From Teratosphaeria epicoccoides (lineage: Eukaryota; Ascomycota; Dothideomycetes; Mycosphaerellales; Teratosphaeriaceae), in NCBI GenBank assembly GCA_021401465.1, contig JADDMT010000013.1, forward strand, positions 124,001 through 188,000: a stretch of 64,000 nt of DNA, written 5' to 3'. The notes beneath the pieces are model-generated. The model searched no databases. It saw only the letters and a list, made by a program, of their open reading frames with translations, and was not told where the DNA came from. Both the position numbers and the translations under genes were made by a program. Of this stretch, positions 21,925 to 34,017 are shown piece after piece (positions within the stretch are counted from its first letter, which is position 1; each line of letters begins with the position of its first letter).

Positions 21925-24773
21925 ATGTCAAAACTGCGGGAAGGAAGACCGACGATCACCACACAGCTATCTGGACGTTCGGCCAGGGTCTCAAAGGGCC
22001 GACGTGTTACCCTGCCATGCCATAACGAAGCGCGATGCGCAAGACTGTGGTCGAACAGGCAGCTAGCGACGCAAGGACTCTGCAATCGGCAACGAAATAC
22101 CATCGCCCGTCGGAGCTATAGAGGCAGTTCACGAATGGTAGCGTCGCAACCGTCAGGGACACAACAACAGAGAGTTGAGATCCTGACTAGCCGAAACAAT
22201 GGACAGCTGCGGCGGCTGGCTACCCCATGCCATTCCTCCGTGAGCCGACCGTCTCGATATGATCATAGAAATGACCTCGACGAGCCAGCGCCTGCTGAGG
22301 CAAGCGTCAACGATGGCACATCAATGGTGCGGCCTGTATCGCAGCGGAACTTCCAGCGACTGCAATCCGGAAGATCCTGGTCTGTCACATTTCCGCCATC
22401 GTTCTTGGAAGACCGCACTTCAGGCGCAGAAGGAAGAAGGTCAGATCCGCCTGCATTCCAAGGGACCACAGAGTGTCGAGATTTCGCTTTCAGTGCTGGC
22501 GATCGCATTCTTCACCACAGCAAATCTATTTCAGAGGCACGCGTGCCATTCAGTGTTTCGCAAGAAGAGATGCAGCATGGCTCGGATCACGAGGGGTCTT
22601 CAGCTATGAATGGCTTGTTCACAGACTATCGTGATTTCGCGCTTGTTGCCAGAGACGATGTGCTGGATGATGTTCCTCCCAACGAGAAGATCGCCAGGCG
22701 AAGAGCATCTCAATCGGCTTCGGTCTCTATATCGTACAGTGAACAGACAACTCCGGCAAGTTCGATCCGTCAACATAGCCTGTGGCATCGATCTTTCCGA
22801 TCGATCAGCATACCTCAGGGATCCAGCACCTGGACGCTAGGACTGCCTAAAATCGAGCACTTTGGTTCAACGTCGTCCTTGCCTCTTTATGTCAATCGAC
22901 ATGTCAATCGACGGCTGTCCGCTGCAGGCTCAACTTTGTCTGCAATACCCAATGCTCTTTTCCCGCACGTCAACGAAGAGAACAACAAGATTTTCATGAA
23001 CTCGCTCGACATAGACGCTGAAGGTGGGCCGCAGGAACCCGACCCTGTTGATCCGGCCCGCAAGCTACAGCAAAAAGAGCTGCTGCACCAACGTCTGATG
23101 TTCGGGTCGATGATTCTTGTCCTGAATGCGACATGCATTATCATGAGTGCTGTTGGATATTCTGGAACGTGGGTGCTGTGCATGATCTTATTCTTCAAAA
23201 GCAAAGATTTCTTCTCAATATGGATTCAAGTATTCTGTCGCCTGTACTTCGCGATCAAATCTTGTTTCGTCCCAACGCCGGAGCAGAAGGCCTCTTGGAT
23301 CCTCAGCTTGGTACCAGCATATTCTGAGTCAGAGGAGCAGATCGTCAAGACGCTCTTCTCCTTGCGCGACAATGGGACCGGCAAGCATCGACAGGTCATG
23401 TGTGTAATACTGGATGGCCAACCACGAGATATCAAATCGCACATGAAATAGTCGTAGCGTCGTTCGAATGGAAATACGTCTCTCTGAAATGGAAGTGGGG
23501 CGTGTTGAAGGTGGATTCAGGCTTCGTCGACGACATTCCCACACTCTGCATCGAGAAGGCTCCAAACGCCGGCAAGAAGGATACTCTAGTGCTGTGCCAC
23601 GACCTGTTCAACTATCGTCGCGCAAACCTCAACCGTCGTGTCCAGAAGCTTCGGGTCAGACTATGGGACTGACAAAAGAAACGGCCTTCAAGGCGTTTGA
23701 CTTAGTCTTCTGCACTGACGCCGATTCGACTATTCACCAGGGCGCCTTGGCATTGCTGGCAGATGCGTGCTTGGCGGACCCAAAGGCAATCGCTGCTTGC
23801 GGCTTCGTCTTTGTAGAGTTCGAGCCTGGATTTGAGTGGTCTGTCTGGAACCTGGATCAGAACTTCCAGTATGCCTTCGAACAAATTGTCAGACGAGGGG
23901 CAGAGCACTTTCTTGGCAAAGTCACCTGCCTCCCAGGGTGTATTACAATGATAGTTGTGCGGCCCGGAATGGCTGGAGCGATTGAGAAGTACGCGGCGCC
24001 AGTGACGACGTACCCTGTGTTGAAGCACCAGATACAGTATCTCGGGACCGATAGGAGATTGACGTACTCTATGCTGTCGCAGGGAAAGCATTTGCATACG
24101 CTTTTCATACCAGAAGCTGGCTCGGAGACCATAGCGCCCCAGAGTCTGAAGCACTACTTGAGGTGAGCACTGACCGATTCCTCGGCAACCCAAGACTTGA
24201 CTTCTAACATCAACAAGCCAACGACGCCGCTGGGGCAGCAACGCCTACCTCAACAACTATTGGTTTTGCGGCGGGGCACAAATGATCTGGGACACGCGCC
24301 TCTTCGCGATCATCGAGATCGCCCGACTGACCTTCGTCTACTACCGCGTCTTCAACACCTGCCTCTTCCTCTACGGCGTAGCCAAGAGCTTCAGCCTCGT
24401 AGCACTGCTACCAATGCTCATCATCTCATTCATGCCCAGCTTCTGGTTCGCCTTCTGCGTCGTGTTCTTCAACGCGCATCTCCGCAAGAGCTGGTTCAAG
24501 CTCATGCTTGGGTTCTCTGTCAATCGATGCATAAGCGCATTCACGAGCATCACGGTGTTTAGTCTAGTAGTGAAGAATCTGGGCAGTCAGGTCTGGGGCA
24601 TGACTGGCGGCAATCAAGCGACGGCTAGTGCTGCTCCCGCTGTAGCTGCGGCTGTAGCTACGACTGTAGCAGCACCGTCTGCTGCGATCGAGCTCGTAGA
24701 GAAAGAGACGGCTCGAGAGTCCTTTGAGTCGCAGCCTGTGCCGACGGGCAGAGATGTTGAGATTGATCTGTAG
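21925..24773 (+). pseudogene. Chitin-synthase-like GT2 glycosyltransferase with two single-base frameshifts
   Basis: Membrane processive glycosyltransferase of family 2. Residues 1 to about 370 are polar and probably disordered. Two transmembrane segments follow (LMFGSMILVLNATCIIMS; WVLCMILFFKSKDFF), then the GT2 core: LVPAYSESEEQIVKTLFSL, VILDG, CTDADS, CLPGCITMI, LGTDRRLTYSML and QRRRW (24219-24233). Further membrane helices and an Ala/Thr-rich tail complete it. A 55 bp intron (24163-24217, GTGAGC, CTAAC branch, CAACAAG) splits Ser-QRRRW. The frame breaks twice, at the AAA of 23446-23448 and the GGG of 23665-23667. Each break needs one extra base to restore the family sequence and neither can be an intron. 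Either the gene is dead or the assembly dropped a base in each run. The adjacent dehydrogenase is certainly dead, favouring decay. Confidence 0.85.
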
Positions 24774-25029
24774 ACAAGGTGTCAGTCAATCGAGAGTCAA
24801 TGATACCATACCGCTGCTCCGTTGCTCATGCACTCATTCAGTTCGCCAGCCGCTGATTTGAGGCTCATTATCGGTACCCGTGCGTGCCTGGAAAGCAGCC
24901 GTTCTGTTTTGAACCATCATCGAGAGGAAGAGACGGACGTCAGATCAGTTTGACGCCATTCGCATCTGTGCTGCTCTTCGAAAGCAAGCTACCCTTGCAA
25001 GAGCAACGTGTTATCCTGTCAATTGAGGA

Positions 25030-28000
25030 CTACTGCTCGCCTCGCCTCCCGGCTTCATGCACCTCCTTCCTGATTTCGAACAGCATGTCATCGATGTCTC
25101 TCTCGTCCTGACCACCCAAGATGATCCTAGGCAGGTCCGCCAAAACCCCTTTCAGCCTAGAAAGAATGCTGTGAGGGGTCGCAATTCGGCGCTCAGACAA
25201 AGCAGATATATCTGGCTGGTCTACATGCGCATCCTCCACTGGCTCCTTTTCCACGTCGTCTGCCTCAACCTCGGCTTCAGCCATTTCGGCTTCCTGTTCA
25301 GCCCGCGAAATCACGACCGCAGCCGTCCTGCGTCGAGCCAAGCGCTTGTCCTGTCTAGTTGCTCGCAAAGGCTGCGATGACTGTACATCTTGATCTGCCT
25401 GATGCTTCCTTGCCGTCCGGGGCGCTGGTGTCTCCTTGACGATGCTCGTTACAGCTTCTGATACAGCGCGGCTATGGATCCTGGCACTGGACATCTTTCC
25501 CTTCAAGTTCTTCGCGGGCGCAAGCTGCTCTTGACTCGTTGCTGGAGTCGCAGACTTCCTGGCCTTGACTGGGCCGCGCTTCTCCGGCTGCTGTTCGAAG
25601 GCTCTAGTGTAAGCAGCCTGAGCAGCTGGCTCAGTACTCGCCCTTGCTCGTGCGGGCACCGTCGTAGTGACGGTGGGCTTCAACGACGAGAGTACAGTCT
25701 CTCGTGACTGATCGCTCATAGACGAGCTTGATGCCTGGCTGCTTGCCACCACGATCTCCTCCCCAATGTCCTCATCCTCTTCTGGCTGGCTGCGGCCCAA
25801 GAGGGACGAGATGAGTTTCTTCAGGGGTGACTGAGACTTTTGCCTTTTCGACGAGCTCTCTTGATCAGTTGAGTGCCTTTTGCGCTTCTTGCTGCCTCGG
25901 TCGCTTCGATGAGTGCCCGGCGTTGGAGTAACGTCATCCGATGGGGTTGTACGCCCCTGTTGCATGAAAGAGTTTTCAACTCTGCTGACATCGTCATCAG
26001 CCGATGTATCGATGGTGATCATGGACGCATCTTCGTTCGACTGCTGCGCTGCATCTGCTTCGACCGCCATCTTGGCTTCGTTGGAAGATGGCTTCTCAGT
26101 CACACCCCCATCGATTTCGTCTTGCTCTTGGGCAGCAGCGTCTGCTTCCAATCGAAGCTGCTCATTAGGTAGCATTGCATCGGAAGGTAAAACAGATGCT
26201 ACACGCGCCAAAGGCTCATTCGCAGCATCCGATGTGCTTATGCCATCGGCTTCCAGCCTGACTTCGGCATGGAGGTCGTCATGATTAGCAAGCTTATAGT
26301 CCTCATCGCGATCTTCATCCTGTCGAGGCGGAGATGATGGCGGGTCAATTTCAATCTCAGCAGCATCAAGGGCTTTGGTAGATGATGGCGTTGGCGAAGA
26401 GGGAATATCATCACTCATGGGATTTCCGACCTCTGGCAGTCCTGTCGGGGTAGTAATGCTCTCCTCGATGTCAGCACCGATCCTATCAGAGGTAAAATTC
26501 AAGCGCTTCTGCACGGCTTTACCAGCATCGCGCGGTTTGGCAATCGGGCTTGATGAGAGTTCTGGGAACATGTGCGCCGCTGCTAGCTGCTCAGTCTTGG
26601 TCTCCTTCTGATGCTCAGTCAGCATCTGAGAGGCGTCAAAGGATACTGGCGATGACTCGATAGGTGCAAATTCTATTTGTGAGTCGTCATGTCGAAGCTT
26701 TGCTTTTGGCTTTGATATTGTGCTCGGCCGAGATGTGGTGGCGACCGGGCTGGACATCGGCTTCGTTTGAGCGGCGGCACTTGTCTCGCGAAAGTGACGA
26801 CTTCGTATTATCGGTACGGTGGACGGCATGCATCCGGCGTCTTCTCCTGGGCGATGGGAAGTGTCTGAGTTGGTCGGCACTCGTTCTTGAGGCTGGGTCT
26901 CGTAAAAAGATGGCAAGTGTGCCAGGTCCACCTCTGCGGAACAAGCCAAGCCAGGCAGGCTAATATCTGCTTCTTTAGAGCGCGTGCGCAAAACAGCTTC
27001 CAGTCTGGCAGGATACTCCAGCTCCAAAAGTTGGCCGAATGAATTGTTCCAGAAGCGGATGGTCTCGTTGACGAGAGCTTTATGTGGACTAGAGAAGGCG
27101 GCCACAAGAAGCGGTTCGAGATTGTCTAGGAGCGCAGCGTCTATGTTGGGCAGACCATCAAGTAGCTGAAGCAAGTCTCGCCAGGTCGTGAGAAGCTGCA
27201 AGCGGTTAGCAACCAATGGATGGGAAAAAGTCGATCACCTACTGCTGATGCTACAGACGCATTCACTGTCCTCCTTTCAGAATCCTCCAGCCACGCAGCG
27301 AAGCCAATTTGTACCTTACGGATCGCGACTGTCCTCAAAGGAATTGGACATGATGCCAACCAGGTCACTACCGCTGAGTTGAACTTCAGAGCATCATTTG
27401 CTGCTTCTGGCGTAAGTGTCTCCAATTCGCGATATGTCCGGCTCACTGCGACCGAGACAAGGTGGTATAGGCTGTCGAAAGGGTCGAAGGTCTCGTTTTT
27501 GTGGGGCGCCATACCGACACCCCAAAGGGTCTTTCGTCCTTGTTCCAATTCCTGCTTGGTACGCGGCCAAACTGCGCTGGCACCGATGATGCTTGCCAAG
27601 TGAGCCAGGGATCGTATTGAAACGCTGTCACTGCATTCACGCAATGCCTTCGCGAATGGCTCCACCACAGCCAGAGTCGCACCCGCCTGCTTAGCGCCGG
27701 ATTTCGCCAACGTGAAGGCGGCCTCGTACAGATCTGCCGATGCTTGCAACGCTTCTTCGAAGGAGATATACTTGGTACCTTGTGCAAAAATGGCGCAGGC
27801 ATTCCGAAGTTCAAGGCCCAGGGCATCAGACGTGTGGCTCTCGTTACCGATGACTGTTTTCTCAACCAGGGTAGTTGTGGCATCTGCCACTAGACTCCAT
27901 AGACGCGCTGAAACAGACGGGTTTGCGGCCGCGGAATGCGACGTTGACCATATCTGCGAAGACTTGCATAGCAGGTCCAATTGCGTTGAGCGCGTCGGTC

Positions 28001-30269
28001 GAGCAGAGACGAGAAGCCTCACTAACCGTGGGCCGAGCGATTCCACAGCCAATGTGGTCGAGGTCGATTCGTATAGAAGACCAAACAGGACGACCAGAGG
28101 TGACCGGAGTACGCTCCGATGCTTGGTGGACCGGTGCGATGGTGTCAGCGCCACGTGGAGGAGGTCGTCGCTACCCTGTAAAAGTATGTCTTCTGCGAAT
28201 GGACCCGCACCAAGACATTGCACCGCAGTCTCGACGTATGCACCATAACGGGTATAGCAAGTTGCCAAATTTGACTCGGCGGATTTCGAGCTGCACGACT
28301 GCCACATGGAGCGGAACAAATTGACGAGCATAGCCAGGGCTTCCTTAAGTTCGGTCGAAGTCTTGACTTCCTGGGCGCCAGCATCAGCCACAGTTTGCAT
28401 CAGAGCTTGCCATGTCTGTTCAACAGGCGACGTTCCTTCGCCTGGCGTTATTAGCGAGTCTTTCAAGATTGGTTCGACAAGCCTTAGGACCCTGCCAAGT
28501 CGAGACCGCACCCATTTCGAATCGAGCTTAGGTAAGTCCTCCGGTCTCATTGGTGTCTGTTCGTTCGCAGCATTGGCGTTCCAGACACCACCGCCTGTCT
28601 TGCACAGCCCGCGCAAAACTCCACATGCTAGCGATCTGCCTTTGCCATTGGCCTTGATCATGCCTTTCAACCCCCCTTCAACATAGCAATCCCAGGCTTG
28701 GTCCAGCTCGTCGTAGCTTAAGCTAGGTCGCATGCCATAATGCAGGAGATTGCAGTAGCTGTTCACGGCAGATTGCTTGACTTGCTTCGAGTGCTTGTCA
28801 GAGCCTCCCTTTCCCATGCTGCTCAGTGGCGGCACTTTGATCAAATCGAATAAGTTGCGTGAGGTTGATTTGTCTGGCATGACGGCAAAGACGAATTTGT
28901 CCCAGGCGAGATGTCCGTGCTCGGCCACACTGGTGTTGCTGGAGTTCAGACACGACTGAATTACGACAAGCCATGGCTTGAGTTTGTTCCAACCTTCGAC
29001 TTGATATCGCTTGTTACGGAAGAACAGAATGACCGCTGACCAGATGCGAGGCACACAGGTCGCTGCTTCCTTGTCTCTGATCATGTCCGTCAAGCGTTTC
29101 GCATAAAATTCAGAATATGTCTGCTCATCTTCAACCTGGTTCTCGAACAAAGCCAGGAGCGCCTTGCTTGCCGCAGGATGGACACCCAATGTCAGGCCGG
29201 CCAATGTGCATACCTCTACCGCCCGTATACGGACTTCATTGATCTTGCTTAAGGTGGTGTGGAAGACGTACTCCAGCCATTCGCGAACCCTGTTCAGCAT
29301 CGCATTCGGAAAAGTTTCCAGCAGCCTCAGATAGATTACGAGGCGTGTGGCAATGCTGCTGTTGCCGGAACAACGGGTCTCGATAGTATTGAGAGCAACG
29401 AGGATTCGGTCGGCTCGCTTCGGGGTCATGACCGGTGTGTATAACTCGTGATGAGCGAGCAGATACATGTGGATCTTGATGACCTGCTTGGAGTGACCCG
29501 GCTGTTCAATTGCCACGATACATCTCTCGATGACGAAAGCACGGAAATCATCGTCCAGTGTGCCAGCCAGCTTAGGCTCCATGAAGATTGCCACAGTCAG
29601 ACTGAGGGCATTTGTTATGATCTGAAGATTTGGAGCACCGTCGTGGTGTTTCCAGTTCATGTCGCGGGTGATGAACTGTTTCAGAATAGGCATCTTGGAG
29701 GCCATGGCCTGAATATCAGGGATGCCTTCGTAAGCTCGGAGCGTACCAGTGAGGGCCTGGTAGGCGTCGAGCCGCCCACTGACCGAAGGACCGCCCAGCT
29801 GGCTGATCACGGATTGCAACATCCTGGCAAAGCTACCGGGATCCTTCGGGGAGAAGTAGCTGAGCTTCGCCTCCAAGTCGTCCGGTGTGGGCGGAGGCGC
29901 GGCATTTGCTTGCTTCAGTATGGACTTCAAAGGCCTAGCAGCCCTGCGTGACGGGACCAATTTCCGTGACTGAGCTGTAGGCGAGCTCAGCTGGCCAGCA
30001 CCTGCTGTCGAGTGGTAGGTCGGTATTGGCGTGAAGCCGACTTTCTTCGGGCCATTCGAGCCTGGCAGAGAATGCTGAGATGCCGCAGGAGAATGCTGAA
30101 GCCGTGATGTGCGACGTTGTGGTTTCGGTCGCGATGCTTTCAGCACATGTTCAATCTCGTTGCTGTCGTCCAGGAAACTGATGGCGTCGTCGACGGCTTT
30201 GGCGGTGTCTCGTGGTGGCGTCGGCGGTCGTTGTGGGAGATCGTCAAGCCTGGAGGGAGAAGACAACAT
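25030..30269 (-). CDS. RIF1: Rap1-interacting factor 1 (RIF1), replication timing and telomere regulator
   Basis: Nuclear scaffold that brings PP1 phosphatase to replication origins, and acts at telomeres and double-strand breaks. Two exons, 30269-27243 and 27195-25030, joined by a 47 bp intron (GTAGGT, GCTAAC branch, TTGCAG), give 1,730 residues. Residues about 130-1,050 form the conserved helical-repeat N-terminal domain (for example KEAATCVPRIWSAVILFFRN). Near the N-terminus are a KVGF RVxF-type motif (76-79) and SILK (116-119), the two PP1 docking motifs. The C-terminal 680 residues are acidic, Ser-rich and presumably disordered, with a conserved-looking end (RLKGVLADLPRIILGG). The gene shares a 385 bp divergent promoter with RIC8. 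Identity rests on the N-terminal domain and motif pair; confidence is high. Confidence 0.9.
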
Positions 30270-30654
30270 GTCTTTGCGGAACGCTACAAATGCCGAGAAG
30301 TGTTCGGTCAGCTTGGCGGTCGACTCATCGTTGAAGCAAAATGCGAGAGTGCGCTCGCTACACGTGTGGAAAGTTAAGTTGGGAAGTCGCGAGACGACGC
30401 GTTGGGCGGCGATTTAGCGCGTCACGGCTGTGGCCCGGCCCGAGCTGTCGCCTCAGGCCACCACAGTCCAAGGTCTTCCATCATCCCTGTCACGAATCTG
30501 TACCAAAATAGACGTCTGATGCGTCTTTCTCACGTGTGCAGCCAGGCATCGTGACTGCCCGATTTGCCGAGATTCACCGATTACCTCTCATTTCATTGTC
30601 GCTGGTCGATTACAGTTACCCATCGTAACGAAATCGATCGGAACCTCAGGCGAC
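30270..30654. promoter_or_regulatory. Divergent promoter RIF1 / RIC8
   Basis: 385 bp separate the two start codons, so upstream elements must be shared or interleaved. I see no clear TATA box. Confidence 0.6.
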
Positions 30655-32270
30655 ATGGCTGACGTTAACGCGATGCAATATCCACCCTCTGCCGCCGCCA
30701 CAGGTAATTGACGCACCAGTGGCAGAGATGGCAAGGAAGCTGACTCGTCATTGGAGATATCGCCGAAGTGGCGCGCTTGTTGAAGGAGCTCGAGCTTCAT
30801 ATCAAGGATGCCAAGCTCTCGCTGCCGCGTGGGAATATGTCGCTGCGGTCAACAATGCTTCGCTGACACATTGCAGAGCAAGAAGAGCACCTGGCCAGGC
30901 TGAAGGTGTATGGTCGCAACCCGAGCAGCGCAGGCTCCATATTTTCTCGAACGGCAAGTGCTTACACCGCCCGACATGGGCCACCATCATAACCTCTGCT
31001 ACAGGGGATCGAGATATTGGCCACGTACGGACTGGAGGCAGGACGTCCTCCGCAATCTTACGAGGCCCTGCGAGTTCTGGCCAACGCATTTCTCCTTCAT
31101 CCTCCATCGCGGCAAGCATTCGTTGACTTGGCACATGTCGGGAGAGCGGCCAGGCTGTACAAGCAGGATGACAGAGACTACGAGTTCTTGATTGGGCGGA
31201 TGCTCTTCCTGCTCACCTATGACACCAACGTAGATCTGAGGAGTCTCGTTGAAGAGCATGGCTTGGCAGACAGCATCATTCGCCACGTCACGCACCACTC
31301 AAAGCTCGCATCGTCCAAGTCTGGTCGGAGAAAATCGGCAACATCCCCCATCGAGGACATGGCCTTAATCGAGACCCTCAAACTGTTGTTCAACATCACC
31401 TACCACGCGCCGGACCTCATGTCGAGATTCACGCCGGCGATAGAGCCTCTGATCAACATCATGATGCAGCATCCAACACCGGACCCGCCACTGGACCCGC
31501 CTATCCGCTATGTGCTGAACGCATTACTCAATCTGGATCTCAAAGCGGCAGAGAGAAAGACTCGCATGGGCCGGGAGGCCAGGTCAAGCCCGGTTTTCCC
31601 ATGCTCCGATCCAGAGGGCGTCGTTGATCGTTTAGTTGGGCTTCTCGACGCCGCAGCACGCGCATATCCTGAGAGCGATCTAGACCAAGCTGCGGCACCA
31701 TTGGTCACCCTCATCCGGCGCTGTTACGAACTCGCGACGCCGCAGATGAAGTCGTTCATGCGTTGGATCCTGCTTCCGCGCGAGAAAGATCGCGATAAAC
31801 CGCTTGGTCAAGGTGACACAGTTTCGGCTCGACTGTTGCGCCTGTCTTCGTCTCCCAGCCTACCGACGCTCCGCGAGAACATCTCCTCCCTGCTGTTTGA
31901 GCTGAGCGACATGGACGCCAACAAATTTGTCAATAACATAGGCTACGGCTTCGCTTCTGGTTTCCTGATGAGTCACAATATTCATATTCCTGCAAATGCT
32001 GCAGAGGCCAGCAGCACTGACGTCGAGGGAGGTGCAGAAACTGCGATGGAAATAAATCCTATAACGGGCCAGAAGCTGAGCTCGGAGGAGGAGGACCGAG
32101 CCAAGAACGAGAAACAGAACTCTAGCGAGATGACGCAGGACGAGAAAGAACGAGAGGCAGAAAGGCTTTTTGTCCTGTTTGAGAGGCTCAAAGCTACTGG
32201 CGTTGTTGATGTCAAGAACCCAGTGCAGCAGGCCGTTGATGAGGGAAGATTTGAGGAGCTGCCTGACTGA
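30655..32270 (+). CDS. RIC8: Synembryn RIC8, guanine-nucleotide exchange factor and chaperone of G-alpha
   Basis: Cytosolic armadillo-fold protein that folds and activates heterotrimeric G-alpha subunits. Four exons: 30655-30703, 30757-30828, 30877-30953 and 31005-32270, giving 487 residues. The first two introns are GT-AG (53 and 48 bp). The third (30954-31004, 51 bp) starts GCAAGT and ends CTACAG, so it is a GC-AG intron; no GT donor restores the frame. Splicing yields DIAEVARLLKELELHIKD, then EEHLARLKVYGRNPSSAGSI and GIEILATYGL, matching the family's start. Helical repeats follow (YEFLIGRMLFLLTYD; LIETLKLLFNITYH). The C-terminal part carries KFVNNIGYGFASGFL, and then INPITGQ, a conserved family tail. 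Start chosen because the 16-residue first exon is followed by a clean donor. Confidence 0.93.
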
Positions 32271-32947
32271 ATGCTGACTATCTCTAGAGCACAGCGTCCA
32301 GTCGAATGAGAATTGTATATGCATGTGTCCTTCACGCATTATTGACTGCCACAGAATGGCCCTTGAAAGAACTCGGTCAGTATCGCGCCCGGCCCATCTC
32401 TCTGCCACGTGCAAGAATTTGTATTCAAAAATGACGGGCACCTTCGATCAGCACCTTGCGTCTCAGATTCTCGCTCCAATATATCAGATGAGACTTCTTG
32501 TGCAATCCGAAGGTCCAATCGTTCCGGCAAATAGTGGTGGCGTTGGTGAAGGGTTGGGGAAACCCCTCTCGGCTAAGGGACGTGTGATAAGCTGTTTTGG
32601 CAATTGGTTCGCGCTTGCCTGTCGGAGCAAGAATGGAGGTTGGATGTGATCAGGTAATTATGGTTGATGGGCAGTGTGGATGTATGTTGACATTCTGCCA
32701 ACAGTGTGTCGGAGACGCATGCTTCAAGTCCCGCCGAGTGAACGTACCGAAGCCGAGTGTTGCGATCTGAACGCTACTAACAAACCCGTGAACGGATGCT
32801 CGACAAGTACATTGAACCGAAAGCTGGAAATGCCTTGTGTCGAGTCAAGAGCATTCCCGACATGGTCCGATCGATCAACCAGATACGACGCCCAGTCGTC
32901 TTGACAACATCCCTTGCCCTATCGATCCTACACGCTCGTCGGATCTC
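32271..32947. other. Intergenic downstream of RIC8
   Basis: Nothing supportable; contains the RIC8 3' flank and the upstream region of a broken coiled-coil gene. Confidence 0.4.
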
Positions 32948-33453
32948 ATGGTCTCTGTACCGGAGACGACTATACCTCATGAGAGCGAAGAGCCTCCCAC
33001 CGAAGTACTCATCCAACAAGGGGTGAGACACAGCGCCGGGACAAGCTACTGTACAACTGCAGAATGTGGAGAGACAACCTATATCAAGCTGAGGCCGCAC
33101 TGGACACCCGTCATGAGCAATTCGACCAGCAAGCTGACGAACGCAGTCGCAAGCTTGACAGTGGCCAGCCGTGCCAGTCAGTCACCGAGCTTGATCTGCA
33201 GCAATTTCAAAGGACCATCGCGCTGACACAGGGCGTTAAGCGGGCAGAGCAGGCTGTGGATGAAGCAAAAGCTGCAGCCGTCACCGCTGGTGTGCAGTTG
33301 CCGGGCTCAGAGGTTGACTCAAGGCTCGTTGATCGCAAAGACAACGGCTATGCGATCTGTGCACTGGGTCGGGCTGAAGTACGTAATGCGATACTGTTCG
33401 ATAGCAGACATGCGACTCAAAATCCTGCTGTTGCACAATCCCACCTCTTCTGA
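32948..33453 (+). pseudogene. Coiled-coil hypothetical protein with a -1 frameshift
   Basis: From the ATG at 32948 a short acidic/Pro-rich leader (MVSVPETTIPHESEEPPTEV) runs to the GGGG at 33018-33021. After the loss of one base the frame continues as ETQRRDKLLYNCRMWRD and a long amphipathic helix (QAEAALDTRHEQFDQQADER; GVKRAEQAVDEAKAAAVTAG) to the stop at 33453. No intron fits the gap. The helix pattern resembles coiled-coil proteins of unknown function that are common and copy-variable in Pezizomycotina. An additional 5' exon may exist, because the same frame is open upstream to about 32837 without an ATG. The start and the family are uncertain. Confidence 0.5.
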
Positions 33454-34017
33454 AGCAAAACTACAGGTAGAACGTCAGTGATGTGCTGAAGACCCGCCAA
33501 ACGGCAAATGCCGAATAGTCACACTCTACTTCTCTCTCATACCTTGTTGCACAGCATCGAACAGAATCCGCGGCCTCAAAATGGGCCAGCGTAGGATGCA
33601 GCAATTGTCAGTGGACACTTTCAATCCTTGCCTTGAACACCGTCCTTGTCGATCTGTTACTGCCGGGCACTCTTGCACAACTCGACCAATGCAGCTGCAC
33701 GGAGGCGATACTGCCCTGTTGTTATCTACGCAGTAACGATACTGTCGGCCAATGGATAGGTCATTTCTTCGATGACCGACGCAAGCCGTTCAAAATACAG
33801 TTGCACTACCGTCAATCAGTCAGCCACGTCCGTCCCTTGGCGGGTTGACCGACCATCAAGAGCACTTGTGAACAGGAGAGATAATATGGCACGAGAGACA
33901 TATACTCGCTCCAGAATCCAGGGTCAACGTTTTCCAAGCCTGTATTGTTGTTGGAGAATACCGGGGCTCCATAGATCCACTTCACAGTCACTCTGACGAT
34001 CAGCCAATACCGACCTT
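33454..34017. other. Intergenic between two broken coiled-coil genes
   Basis: No supportable gene; may include an unrecognised 5' exon of the next gene, which has no clear start codon. Confidence 0.35.

Noticed and set aside
23640..23690. Intron to explain the second GT2 frame break
   Set aside because: The only GT...AG pair that could fit is about 23 bp, too short for splicing; a single missing base explains the break.
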